From positions 186,001 to 250,000 of the forward strand of contig RSEE01000079.1 in assembly GCA_003971905.1 (NCBI GenBank): a DNA stretch of 64,000 nt. The letters are read 5' to 3'. This document shows positions 23,213-36,384 of the stretch, piece by piece (position 1 is the stretch's first letter; the number at the start of each line of letters is the position of its first letter). Made by a program: the position numbers and the translations under genes. Below the pieces are notes generated by a model. That model searched no databases. It saw only the letters and a program-made list of their open reading frames with translations, and was not told where the DNA came from. Source of the DNA: Moniliella sp. 'wahieum' (taxonomy: Eukaryota > Basidiomycota > Moniliellomycetes > Moniliellales > Moniliellaceae).

Positions 23213-23917
23213 TGTGATGTATCAAGCGGGGTGGGTGTTGTGTAGCGTAGACGGCTGAAGTGGTTGGTTTGGTTCCAGAAAGAATGACGGCGATTGCAGT
23301 CGCTTAAATACATGGCTTACGCTTCATGCATCACATGCATCATGAATCATGCATCATCCATCACGAGCTCACTGGCAAGTCGATGTTTTTTTCCAATCAA
23401 CACGTACAACATTTGAACGCGTCCGATGATGTTAGAGGGTACTGCTAGGGTTCTCCTGCGCGGCCCTCAATGGATCGGTGACGCTCGCCTAGCCGAGCGG
23501 AAGCGTTCCGCTCGCAGGCCGCGCACGCCCTGCTCGCTCCATCTCCCTTCTCTCTCTCCTTTCTCCTTCCCTTCAGACGTTGCTTGAAGACTTGTGCTCA
23601 CCACTTTGCCTTCACGCCTTGTCTGAAGGTACGCCTCTGCTTCCTTTCTTGACCTGTTGCTCCTCACAATGAGACGTTGCTTGAAGACTTGTGGCTCACC
23701 ACTTGCCTTCACGCCTTGTCTGAAGGCTGCTTTGCAGCTGATCCATAGGATCGCGAGTGCTCCCAAGTCGCACTCTAGCATGAGAGTTCCGCCTTTGGTG
23801 GAAATGAGTACGTGCCGCATGTCACGCGTTGTCACATGCCACTTTTCACGCCGCGAAGAGACACGCGAATCAACATCAATCAAATATCTATTGTGGCTAG
23901 CGGCTGCTGGACCTAGG
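23213..23917. repeat. intergenic with ATGCAT heptads and a 54-bp duplication
   Basis: This is the promoter side of the helicase gene. ATGCATC heptads lie at 23315-23360. A 54-bp segment beginning GACGTTGCTTGAAGACTTGT occurs at 23576-23629 and again at 23673-23726, 97 bp apart. The two copies differ only at short homopolymers. No gene is recognised. Confidence 0.6.
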
Positions 23918-24516
23918 TGTCACAGTGCGGCGGACTCGAGATGGTCCGACCGAAGCTAAGGCCCGCCTGCTCCGCACATGCCCAGTAGAGCGTGCTCCGC
24001 AGGCCAACCAAGTGTGATGATGGTTGGCTAAATTAAGTATCGTGGCTGAAGGGCCATGCTCCGTGCGACAAAATCGCCCCCCGCCCAAGTCCAAGTCGGC
24101 CGGCCTAAATAAGGCCACCGAGCTTCCAGTGCCGTGGCGGCATCTGCCGTCCCGTCCCCGTTTCCGTTTCCTTTCTCGGTCGCGCCTGTGGCGACCAACC
24201 CCGTTTTGACATGTCTTCCTTTCTACACCCCCCTCTTGTATCCGTTTCCCTTTTGATCCTGCCTGTACCCCTGGTTGATGGGGATCTTTTCCCCCACCTT
24301 CCATTATCGTCTCAACCCCCTCGTCTACCCTCTCGTCTATCCTGTGCGACTCCTGCCGGTTTTCCAGCCAATTGATCCAGTACAGGCAGTCTACTTTTGT
24401 TAGCGTCCGACATCCCCTCCAATCTCGTCCTCCAGCGATTCGTCAGTCCAGTCGCGCGAGCCCTCCTCTGGCCGCGTCGATTTCCAGTCTCAGTTGAAGC
24501 AGTGTTTGTCCGCCGC
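23918..24516. mobile_element. truncated LTR copy, same family as 1078-1918, opposite orientation
   Basis: It starts TGTCAC at 23918, like the 1918 end of the solo LTR read in reverse, and stays closely similar for about 600 bp up to TTTGTCCGCCGCT. There the similarity stops abruptly. The missing remainder of the 841-bp LTR and the absence of flanking internal sequence mark it as a fragment. With the 1078-1918 copy it forms a 22-kb-spaced inverted repeat. Confidence 0.85.
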
Positions 24517-26880
24517 TAGATAGTTTACCGCTCGGATGTATACCACACGTTCATCGAGTTCATCCGTATCCACATCCCTATACCTCGGGTCTGGGAACGG
24601 GTGGCGGGCACCAGAGAGTCCTGATCTCCTGATGGCGATTCCCCTGGTTCCTTAAACGGGGTTGGCGCTAACATGCAGCACCCTCTGGATGAACGGGTCG
24701 GTTTAAGCATAGACTTCTTTGTCCCTCAGTTACGGGGCGCTCCAGTTATGTCCGACATCATGCCCTGCATTTCGTAGAGCTCTCATCGAAGCACACGCCA
24801 GCTCCGCAAGACTAGTCAGTGAGAGTAAGCACGCGGCATCTTACACAATGCCCGGACACCTTTCTTTAAAGTTCCCCCCATCTTCTGTTTACGCCTGTCA
24901 TGAGGCCCAGGCGCGCATTGAAGAGGAGACACTGAGTGGCTCTATTATCGCAATATGGCTCAAGGCAGGGCTGCTACAACAGAACGCTGAGTTTTGTCTC
25001 CCAGGATCGCGCTCATATGGCCTGTGTTGCTAGTTCGTGCTAACCCAAACAGCAAGCCAATGGAGTCCCCAGCAGGTCAGGACCCTCTCGCTCTCGCCAT
25101 TCGCCCCCAAACCTGGTGTATCGCGGGAGTATTGGAATGATGTAGAACACCACAGAAAGCAGGCAATTGCTAGTTTTTGATACTGTAGAATAGAGATACT
25201 GCGTGGCAACACGGGCTAGCGACCAATCTCTCCTTTTTGGCCGTTCGTCATTGGCCCTCCCTTATTTCCCTTTGACTCGCTGCCCCTTTTTACTCTTTGT
25301 AGACCCGTTGGTCGTTCCCCTTCTCATCTCATCGTCCATAAAGCATATACCTGTTCTTATATCCCAATGTGATGGCCAAAAGCTGCCCACCAATGTCTTA
25401 TGTCCCCTCTCTCCCATTATTCTATACTAAGGCATTCCACTCTAGACGAACCGCCCTTTGAATCAGCTTGCTCACTCTTCTTCGCTCATTGGAGCCCCCC
25501 GCTTTCACGTTCGGTCCCTATTGATGTGCAACCTCATTTTTCCTGGACGCTTCCTAGTGGTTCTGCCCCGACGGTCAGCAATGCACTATCGCGACCCTCC
25601 TTTTCACGTTAAAATGTTCCTGTTGGACTTCCGTTGTGAAACATGTTCAGTCCTTCGTGAGTCTTTTGTCTCCGATTGGCAGGGAAGGTTACCGCCTGGA
25701 AGCCAACACAACCCCCTCACACTGTGAGATCTCTACAGAGGCTAGGAGAGAAGATGCTGGCCCTTCGGTAAATGGCTCGTCGGTTACGAATATCGGAAGG
25801 AATGCACGAGGTGAGAACCGGATTTTTGGCTAGTACTTAATGCCACTTTTCAGTGTGGCACCACAACCACACCGGCCCAAGGACAGCACGAACGGGTTTC
25901 TCTGCAATCTCTCGTCAAGCTCAATCCCTTAAGTTCCCTTCAAAACATTGCCATCAAAGTGGCCCAGTGGGGTGGGGGGGGGTCAGGAATCAGCCTCAAA
26001 CAGCTGTCCCGCAGCTGCTCAATACGGACCTTTTGTATCCGATCACTATAGGCTTTGGAGAGGTTGTTCACACTTTTAACTTGAAGGAAACAGGGATGGC
26101 AATGCCCGCGCGGTTGCTCTCACTACGTACGTAGAGTGGGATGAAGAGGAGACGAAACGTGGATAACAACAGAAAATATAAACAGGGACAGCAAAGGGGC
26201 GACTGTCGTCAACAAAAGGAAAATACGTAATAGGGTCGATGGCCGCTCGGGCCACCGGTCATGGTATGACCGCTTCGCGATGGTGGTTCTTGGTTGATGG
26301 ATTTGGGAGCGAGCTCTACTAATAGTGAATGAAGCATCGTGCCTTTGAGGTTAGATCGAATCCGGGGAGGCCCTTATAACATCATGCTCTTCTTCACATC
26401 AAACTGGCCACGCATGCATGACCCACGCGTCACGGCGCTACAGGATGCATTGCATGAGCACAGGTGCGTTGCACTACGGGCCCGTAATTGAGTCACCCGG
26501 TCACTTAACCCTTGACCAACTTGACCAGTCAGTCTCATCGGTTAACGTTCAGCGTAAGTCCACACGGTCAACGCCGTTCAATGACTCTGTGTTGTGCCAT
26601 GGAACATGACACTCTCCGATGAGCACAGTCTATACAGGAAATGTGGCCACAATCCATCACAGGGTTACAGAGAGGGGAAACGAGGTCACGAGTGAATAAG
26701 CGAAGAGAGCGGAACGATGGTGGAGAGACGGGTCACTGACTGCAAAGAAGGAGGATGACAGGAGAGGCGAGAGCTATAGTACAAACGCGCCTATTATAGT
26801 GTCAACTAAGTAGTGCCTGAGCCATGGCAGGCCATAATGGCACCAGACTATAGGCAAGCTATCCCCCCACGCCACTGCAA
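24517..26880. other. gene-poor stretch, no gene recognised
   Basis: Plus-strand open frames of 60-93 codons occur throughout (for example 25203-25430, 25458-25727, 25853-26134), but none shows a recognisable domain and they do not join convincingly. The stretch may be degraded repeat or a decayed gene. Near 26345 a B-box-like word (GATCGAATCC) occurs without a convincing A box. Confidence 0.3.
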
Positions 26881-27590
26881 GAGTACTGAGTATAAATAGA
26901 GGAGTAGTACTGTGTGAGTGCACGATGTGAGTACACTGAGTACCGACTACTGTTTGAGTACTTAGAGTACTGAGTGTAAGTAGTACTGTTGCGTGTGTTG
27001 AACGTTGAGAACGTTTTGAGTACACAACTAAAGGCGTACATTGTGTACTGAGTACTGAGTGTACTGACCTAGTGACCGGTGACCTGTGACCTGTATCTAC
27101 TGTCTGCTGCGGGGCGGAGTAGGGCGGAGTAGGCGTTATAGTAATGCTGGCCGAGTATGGCGGAGGACCAGCTTGTGCAAACTGAAAAGCTTGAAGAGAC
27201 AACAACCACCGGTTGATCATCGATCATCGATCATCGTTTAACGTTTAACGTTTAAAATTTAACGTTTAATTTAACGTTTACCGTGTTTATCGTTTAGATC
27301 TTACCGGTTACCGGTTACCTCTCGATTGGTCATGAATAGGTCAGTGGTCACCGGTCACCGGTGGCTTACACCTATCACCGGTCATTAATCATTAATCACT
27401 CCGGTCAGTGATAAGTGTTCACGTTAACGCGATTAACGATTGATTGACGCCGAGGCCGGCCGAGGTCCTGTGGATGTTTGACAAGTGAGAGTGAGGCCGG
27501 TACCAGTAAGGCCGTGAGGCGCGTGAGGCCTCAGCTGAGGCCTGAGGCCCTGAGGCTCAGGCCTGACCAGTGACTACTGACTAGCTCGCG
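26881..27590. repeat. large composite heptad-palindrome island
   Basis: This is the clearest example of the window's heptad arrays. It holds AGTACTG-type units (26881-27065), then an unbroken passage of ATCGATC, AACGTTT and ACCGGTT units (27214-27319), ACCGGTC and ATTAATC units (27342-27400) and AGGCCTG units (27510-27560), ending in ACTAGT-type words. Different palindromic cores follow each other while the 7-bp register is largely kept. No coding sequence is seen. Confidence 0.85.
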
Positions 27591-28563
27591 ATACGGGCAA
27601 TAGCGCGTTGGTAATGGGCAATGGGCCCGGGGACGCAACAGGGGTCGGTGTCCACGATGTTCAGAGGCATGATGTTCAGGTACACATACAGCACGGGGGC
27701 ATTGCTGAATGATATGAGTAGACGATCCGTGGGCTGCGTGATGCATATGATTGGCCCGCCCGTTATAGGAAGGGCCTGCTGTTCAAGGAGGAGACTGGGG
27801 GATGTTGTTTTGAGGAGAGGTACAGGAGGCTATGAGAAGGGTGGGCCACACGTTAAACGGTACGCGTTAAACGTTAACGGCGAATGTGGGTACAATTTGA
27901 AGCCAGCAAACCATAGTAGGTAGAGGGAGCACTGATCGCGATTTGTGGGCAACTGTAAAAGGGTCGGACAATACGAGTGAGACCAAGTACAAGGTATAGG
28001 CAAATGATGCACTGGTATAGACAGACGGAAACAGGGTCGGCGAAGTGCAGGAGAATATTTACCTGATTGGCTAAGAGGGCCGTGACAGCAACGTCTTCGC
28101 GCTTCACATTCACAGTACGTGTTACATGTTGTACGTGTCTGTCACACATATCACATGCAGTGATGGTGTGACATGTGCTTGTTACATGCGCTAGTGTACA
28201 CATTGTGACGGGGCAACGGTTCCAAGTGCTTTGGCGTACCCCAGCACGTGCCAACTCCTGGAAACACTCTCAGTATATTTAATAGTCACTAGTCCCCTCG
28301 CCCGGCGTGAACCTTAGGCCGCGTAGGCCTTACCGGTTACCGGTTACCCCGCTCGTCTTCATCCCCCCAAAAAGATGACTAGAGACTACTCCTATACGAT
28401 ACGCCACCACTTATTCCCTACATTCGTCCGTTGTGCACAGCCCGCTGGACTGCCGCCAGGGGACGCGGCCCTAGACTTGGACGAGGACCTCAAGCTCCGA
28501 CGTTGTGGCCGCATCATAATACTCACTCTCTCTGCCACACTTCCACCAGCCTGGACTTGAGAT
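27591..28563. other. intergenic upstream of the DUF3712 gene
   Basis: No gene is recognised. ACATGT-type words cluster at 28110-28190 (TTACATGTTG, GACATGTG), and AGGCCTT/ACCGGTT heptads lie at 28312-28348. The last 200 bp should contain the promoter of the gene starting at 28564. Confidence 0.4.
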
Positions 28564-31500
28564 ATGTCTTCATCCGCATCGGGTATACGGGCGCCCATCG
28601 ACGGTGTAGGACTCCTACGCCGACGCCGTCACCCCAATGCCCCTCCCCCACGCAGATCTGGGCAGATGTATCGGGTTGGGCAGCCCATCGGTTATTTTGC
28701 CGCACATGGTACGCCCTACCAGAAAAAGTATCTGACCAAGAAATTGGGCTTCTTCGTTCTTGTTTTCTTTCCTCCTACCGCCCTTGTCAGCTTAGTGATT
28801 GCTCTTGTCCCCGTCCTCTGGGCCATTGCAGACCACACTCTCAATGTCGTTCAATTGGCCATTGATCAGGCCAACCTGACCGCACTCGCCAACAACTCTT
28901 TTCCTCTCTCGCTCTCTGGACAGGTCCGTTGCAGTCCCCTTTTTGACTCCTTTTCTTGCGTAAATCAGACTCCGCCTGACCCCTAAGAAACAGAGTATTA
29001 AGGCTGGCATTTTCCCAGCCTCGTTGTACTTCCGCGAGCCGCTAGATGTCTACTGGATGTCCCCACCCCCGGAAATGAAGGAGCTACACCTGGGAAGCTT
29101 CCCACTGGGGCGTGTGAGTGTCGACAGTGGCCACGGCCAGGTGCTTCAATCCACGCCGTTTACGATTGCTAATGAGGAAGCGTTTGGTCAATTTACCGAG
29201 TTCCTCGTCACCCAGCCGCGGTTTACCTGGAACCTCGTATGTAACAACACCCATGTTGAGGCTCTTGGCTTCTTGCCAACGTACAAGAACTACAAGTTCC
29301 AAAAACACGTCAATTTCAACGGCTTTGACAACTTCCATGACGTTCAGCTGCTGGACTTTCAGTTGCCAGGTAACGACCCTTTGGACGGCATAACGTTCCA
29401 AGCCCTGACCACCTTGATTAACCCATCGCCTTTCTCGGTGCAGCTAGGATACCTCAATTTGGATCTCTACTACAAGGGCCACTACATGGGCCCAGGCGCC
29501 AGTGCTGAACCGGTTAACATTACCTCTGGTCACAATACTATCCTTCTCACAGGTCGATTACTGCCTTACAACACCAACCAGACCGCTCTTGACATCACCA
29601 GCGATATTTTTACGAAATATGTCAATGGCGAACTCGTCCCTGTGGTGGCCAAGGGTGTCTCGGCGACACAAACAAATGGGGACGTGATCTCGTGGCTAAC
29701 AAAGGGTATCAAGGCGCTGACGATCAACGTTCCGCTGCAAACCCAGCCCCTCGGCCCCATCAAATCCATTGAGATTGACGAATTCAGCATCATCTTTTCA
29801 GAAGACTCTCCTTGGCAACCGTTGGCCTTCTCTGACAACCTTAAAGCGATGATCGGTCTACCTTTTGGGTTCCAGCTCAACATTGTCGACACACAAGACA
29901 TGATCAAGCTGATGTATAACAACTCGGTTGTCGGTGTGGTGGAGGGTACCTACTCCAATTCGACTCTAAGTTTGAACGTGGTAAATGCCGGTTCAACGGC
30001 GGGGACCTTAGCCTTGACCTTACCTCCCTCACCTTTGGCGCTAGGGGGTAACCAGACGCAGCAGGATTTATGGACCCAGTACCAGGATGTGTTGGTATTT
30101 GGTGTGAACACCTCCACTCGTCTTGCTGGTGTCTCTCACGCCTTGACCGATACTCCCGTTGGGCGCATCCTCCTCTCTCCTATCAACTTTGACGTCGAGT
30201 CCGGACTGACGGGGCTCCAGGGACTGAACAAGTACCCAACTGTGATCAGTGCTGTGGATCTGACAGGGGGTACGACGGATGCACTGCTACTCTCAATTCA
30301 GACCACCATCATCAACCCCTCGAACCTGAACCTCACCACCGGCACGGTCAACTTCCAATTGGTCAACGACGTGGTTTTGGGAACGGTAACGATGCCCAAT
30401 CTGCACCTCGACTTGGGGGAGAACAATGTGACAGCACAGGCCGTCTTTAATCCTCGGGCAGGCCTAATGATCCTGGTGACCCAGCGACGTCCTAAGTGCA
30501 GTTATGCAATGGCAGAGAGAAGACAGGAGCTGGGTTGAACCCAGACTGAGGATCAGAAGAAGGAGAAGAAGGAGAAGAAAGGAGAGCGGCACTAGGCCAG
30601 GGGATAGGGATACTGGTGTGGTGCCCGGATGAGTAAGATGGTCAGGAGTGCCGCGGAGGTGGCTGACCCATAGGACCCTGGTCAACAAGGCCCGACAGGC
30701 CAAGTTACTCTTAACCGCTTCGTATCGGGGCAGGACACCTTGCTTTACATCAACGGGTATAACGGCTCCTCATCCATTACCTCACTTAATCCTTCGCTCG
30801 AAAAGATTCGGATCAACACCATTCTCCTGGCCTGAAGCAAACATTGGTATCAAAAGCGCAGCTCCAAGTGCTCAACACTACAGGCATTGTCAACGACACG
30901 GCAGATGCCGTGGTTTCCCTCGCCAACCCGTTCAGTACCGACTTGACCATTACTCACATTTCTTCGGACGTCTTCGCATACAGGATCAATTTGGCTAAAA
31001 TCGATTATTCGCTCAACTTCCCAGCCATGGCGAACGCCACTACGCTCTCACCGACCATCCCACTCACTTTAAATCTCAATCCCCCCGATATCTTTGGGGC
31101 GGTGAGGGCTTATGCTCAAATGGCCGGACTTGATCCAGGATTCATCGATGGAATCTGTGCTGTGGGGGGGTACAATCTCACTCCGACAGTAGATATGCCA
31201 CCACCGCCGGTAGCACACCTTTCAGTGGGGGGGGCGAATAAAAGGGATGTGGCGAGCGACGGAGTGGAGTGTTGCATGACGGAGGAAGAGGATGCGCTGA
31301 AGCATGATGGATTGGACAAGCGTGGCCTCCAAGTGAATCGCCATCAGAAGCGCAACATGTTTCATGACTTCAACCTCACCAGTTATGTGGGTGAGGCGTT
31401 TGCGCATGCGCTCAGCAACCTATCTGTGGTGGCCAACACAACGGTCGGTGACTACGCTACCTCCTTGTCGATGGCTCAACTCAATGTTCCGCTAGCGACG

Positions 31501-34500
31501 GACAATACGCTCTTCTACCTTCTCCCCGTTCTCGCCCAGCCGATTGTTCAGCGGATTGTGGACAAGGCACTCCTCGCGATCGATACGGTCACAGTCCTCA
31601 ATCCTCAAGAGACGACGTTTGGGGTGCAAATGCAAGGCACCATCACAGAGGCTGGGCCGTTTGACGGTCTGGTTCACTTTCCCCAGGGGATGCAGGTCAA
31701 CTACGAGGGCCGACTGTTGGGCCAGATTGCGTTCCCAGACATCACCTTGGTTGGGGATGTGGGAGCGACGATTAATGTAACGACAGTATTCCAAGTGGCC
31801 AACGTGACGTTTATGGAGGAATTTACCAAGGCGGCGCTTACCGGCCCTTCTTTCGCGTAGGACATCACAGCTGGAGGGATCGTGGTGGATGCGCTTGGTA
31901 TTTCGGTGCCTAACATTACCCTGTCCAAGAAGGTTGTGCTCACTGGCTTCAATGGTCTAAAGGGAGAGGTCCAGATCAACTCATTTGACTTGCCAGGGAA
32001 CGATCCACAAGGAGGGATTCATCCGTCAGCACTCTCATCAACAACCCCTCCCAGTTGGGTATGGAACTGTCTACTTTTGGGGTGGACGTGGTAGGGAACA
32101 ATACATTGCTGGGTCCTGCCGCAGCCGCCAACACCTTCACATTGGCCGCACTCGCCCAAACGCCTCTCAATCTCTCTGGCCAGTTGCTTCAGCAATCCAC
32201 GAGTGCAGGACAAGCTGTACTTAGCACTGTGTTTACCAATTTTGTGCATGACATCCCAACGGCCCTGATTGTTAACGGTGACCATGCTGGGCCAGCCAAT
32301 GTGTCCTGGCTCAACAACGCAATCAAGGTGCTTAATATTCCGGTCACGCTTCCCGCTGCAAGATTCGGCGTCATCCGTGGTGTCACGCTCAATCAGCTTT
32401 CTTTAGGGTTCATGCCCTCCTCAGCCTGGAGCCCTGCCGCCAGTAGTGTCAACACCACGGCCCCTGTTTACCTCCCGTTCGCTTTCCCCATCAACATCAC
32501 CCAAATTCAGGGGCGATTCATTGCCAACTATGGGTCAGGCGATGCGGCGGTCCTCGACATCCCTCCCTCCTCTGCAAAGACGGATGTGAATGCGTGTGCT
32601 CACGCTCGGGTTCGATAATGTCCCTTTGTTTCTTCGGGACCGTCTCACCCCATCTTTAGCCACTTTCTTGCCGATGCCACCTTGCAACCTCAGGTGGACT
32701 TCGGACTTCATGGAGCAGCAACTGCTTTGGCGGGACAGCGGCGGGTGTGGTAACCATTACGGACATTCCATTTGCAGTGAATACGTCCATTTTGGGCTTG
32801 CAGGGCTTTAATGCCCATCCAGCCAATGTGACGATCTGGACGTCTTCCACGGCTACCCCTCCTATCTCCAGATCAACCTCAACACCCACCTCTTCAACCC
32901 ATCGGACATCACCATTAGCACAGGCGATGTGCAGTTCCAAGTTCTATACAACGACCACCCTGTCGGTCCGGCAGCAATCCAGAATCTGGTAGCTGTGCCG
33001 ATGGAGAACATTGTCCCCACCGCCTTGCATTATTCCCCTCAGGGAGCCGCGAATGTGCAAGCGGGGCAAACTGTACTCAACAACTATGTGGGCAATGTGA
33101 CCACAGTGGCTGTGGTGGCAGGATATGACAACTCAACTCAGGTACCTTCCCTCGCCCAAGCCCTGCAAGGTATCCGCCTAACCACAAGATCCCTCCGCTC
33201 GGGAAGCTGCTGATCACCGAAGGGAACCTCACTGTTCCGCGCAACATTGATGCCGACAACACGACGTTTGTTATGGTCACGATTGCCAATCCCTTCACCG
33301 CAGCGTTGAATATCAAATCAATCGTAGCGGCTCCTGGTACGTCCCTCTCTTATTGTTGTGTGCCGTAACAATAATGACTAGGGACTGACGGCATTCGCGG
33401 GTATCGAAGTGTACAATAACTTGACATTGGGCTCCATCAACGCGGATTTGTCGCCTGTCATTCATGCACCTGGGCACACTACTACAGTCAGCCAGGCCAT
33501 TCCTATGGCGCTCAATACGAACCCCAAAATACTCGTTAGCCTGCTTTTGCAACTGGCTCAGGCAAGCGGGACGTCGCTCGGACCTTGGCCTCCCTTCCTT
33601 CAGCGCATCATTGATTTACCCGGGAATGCCTCGACGCAAGTCAAGGGTATGCCGGGGGAGACGAAAGCTCTTGTCCCGCTAATGGGGCATTTGATCTACA
33701 AGGAGCCATGCTCCAAGCTCTTAAGGGGCTGGCAGTCACCATCCCCATCGTGACGGATGTCGATATCGATGAGTATGGTGTGACTCTTAACTTCAGCCAG
33801 GCCCCTGTTCCGATTCACACGGACGAATCGGCACTTTACCTTCTTGCACCGGCGGGAGCTCCGTTGATCCAGCAGATTGTTGATCAGGCCGTATTGAGCT
33901 TTGCCCAAGGTAACATTACCCACGTTACCGACGACGGACTCAACGTGGACCTACGTGGAGAGCTTCTGACCGATGCACCAACCAATGCGTTGATCACTTT
34001 CCCTGTCCCATTGAGATTCGATGGAATGGCTCATTCATTGCGACCATCAGTCTACCTCCCATCTGCACGATACCTGGGAAGGGTGTGCCCAATTTGCTCA
34101 TCTCGGGTCAAGTGAATATCACGGATCAAGCTGCATTCACCGCCTTTGCCCAGTACATTCTCCACGATCCTCATTTACCTGGGAGATCAGCAGCTCCCAA
34201 GTGAATGTCTTGGCTCTGGGGATCACCTTCTCGGAGGTGAACCTGGTCAAAAACGTGACATTCCAGGCGTTCAATGGCCTCCCTGGTGTGGCCACCACCA
34301 CCTTTGACATTCCCGGCGAGGGATCCGACTACCTCTCCATCTCAGTTGGGGCGAATATCCCGTCGCCAGCAACGATGGGCATCGAGCTCAATACCGCCAA
34401 ATTCAACCTCTTCTTCCAAGGAACCGAGTGGGTTCCGCTCAAGCCGATGGACTTTCCTTAGCTCCCGTGGCTGTAACCTCGACGGTGCTGAATGGGCAGC

Positions 34501-36384
34501 TGGTGCGGCAGACATCCCAGACGGGGCTGAATAACCTCGGGGTGTTATTCTCTGAATTCCTACAGGGAAACAATCTGAGTCTAGTGGTACAAGGAGTGGA
34601 GTGGACACTCCTTATCAAACGGGAGGTGGGCTGGTTATCCGATGCCTTCTCCACCCTACAGCTCAATGTGACGCTGGTGGGAAAGGCATATGAGGTTATT
34701 TTTGCGGTGACGCTGTTGGACTTGGAGTTGGACTTATCGGGGGACCCGGCCACCGTATCCTACAACATCCCCGCTTCAAGCAAGGATACGTTGGCCATGT
34801 ACGCCAATCCATTCCATTTCACCCTGGCTCCGACCCAAGTCAGTGCGGCTATCACGATCATGTTTGAAAATGTCGCCGCAGCTCAGCTCAACCTGCCCAT
34901 GAGGGATGTGGGAGGAGGTGTCTACGGAGCCAGAGCACCACTCTCCCTTGGTTCTCACTTTCCAAGATGAAAGCCTCTTGTCTCTCAACAACGCACAATT
35001 TGACAAATTTGTCGCTGCGGCTGCGGACACACCCGAGTTGGACCTCCAGTTGGTTGGGCAGGCAGTCGTACGCGCAACACGCTCATTGGGACCATCGAGA
35101 TCACCAACATCACCATCAATGTGCCCTCCTCACTCAAGGGCATCAATTCATTCAACCACCAAGCCCCCTTGTCTGGGGTGAGCATTGCGGGGTCCACCCC
35201 CGAGTATCTTATTGTTACTCTTACCGTTACATTGCCCAACCCGAGTAACATATCGATCTTAACGCGCGACCTCTATCTGCCCATGTTTTACCGGGGAAGG
35301 ACGTGGGCCGGGCGTTCCTGCCTAGCTGAACCTACTCCCGGGAGACAACGCCGCTCCGGTTCGGTTTTACTATGAGCCCAGCAACCCGCCGATCCGATTG
35401 CGCTTGATTTGATCCGGCAGTACTTGGGGCCAGCAAACAATGGTACGGGAGGGGGAGCCGTACTCACCATGACCCCCATTAAGGTGGGGGGGTGCCCACA
35501 GAAAATCTCTACCCTGCATCTCCCTATGACTCGCTGGTGCCGGCATTGTATGGGCTTGATATGCCCACCGTTCTTCCGGAGCAGGGGCAAGGTTGGTGCT
35601 GGAGCTGGATTTGACTATCCCTGTCTTGCCGGCTTTGTTTAACAGCAAGGGGCAGGCACAGCTGTCTATCCACAATCCGCTCGCCGCCGCCTTGACGGTC
35701 GAGCGCATCTCCGCATTGGTTTGGAAAGCTGGCTCGGAAGGGGAAGGTGATCCATCCCTTATCCGCGCCACCGTGGATCATGATATCATTCCCCCGTCCA
35801 GGTGAATCCAGGCGAAACGGGCCGCATCCCCGTGACGTTTACCATGACCCGCGGCTTGCTTTCTCTCTCGACTTACTCACTCAGCCTCTCTCCATCGAAG
35901 CGACGATCAAGGCGGAAATTGAGGGAGGATATGTGATCCCCTCCCTGTCTTACACCGAGTACGCCCCCCCCCACTTCCAAACCCTCTCCGCTTGACATAT
36001 TCTACCGTGTATACTAACACTTTGGACAGGTATGACATCTACACCACCTACCTCGCCACCGTCTTGGACATTCCGATCAACATCACCACAATTGTCGGCG
36101 ATCTTCTGCCTACCATCCTGGCTGTGCTTAGTCCGGAACAAGTGACCAATTCCCTGTTGCCGACACTGCAGCGCATGCCCGTGAACGAGGTGCAGATGAT
36201 GGCCCAATCACTCAACACCAATGATCCCATCGTGCAATTTGCATGCAATGCTGTGCCCATCCTCAAGGGCCTACCCGTGTGTCAGCCGGCGATGGGATTG
36301 CACCTTCGCGACTTGCAGAAGAGGGTCGAGGAAGCTCGATTCGTCATGCCGCCTCTTCCACCTCCAGCCCCTCTGATCGCCTGA
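28564..36384 (+). CDS. giant DUF3712 (Tag1-type) single-span membrane protein with repeated LEA-like modules
   Basis: The family includes yeast Tag1, a vacuolar-membrane protein whose lumenal part helps end autophagy. The start at 28564 gives a basic cytosolic tail (LLRRRRHPNAPPP) and one membrane helix (LGFFVLVFFPPTALVSLVIAL). A 70-nt intron (28924-28993) follows, then some 2,400 residues of repeated lumenal modules. Module hallmarks recur: GFDNFHDVQLLDFQLPGNDP near 29320, GLQGLNKYPTVISAVDLTG near 30210, GFNGLKGEVQINSFDLPGNDP near 31940, LGLQGFNAHPANVTIW near 32800, and AFNGLPGVATTTFDIPGEG near 34270. The chain ends ARFVMPPLPPPAPLIA at 36384. Many NxT/NxS sites suggest a glycosylated lumenal or outer face. 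There are numerous frame changes, an in-frame TAG at about 31858 where TGG is expected, and a polypurine-rich insert or intron at about 30480-30690. Either assembly errors or partial decay explain this. Confidence 0.75.

Noticed and set aside
26340-26370. B-box-like GATCGAATCC as a tRNA gene
   Set aside because: No A box or paired stems upstream.
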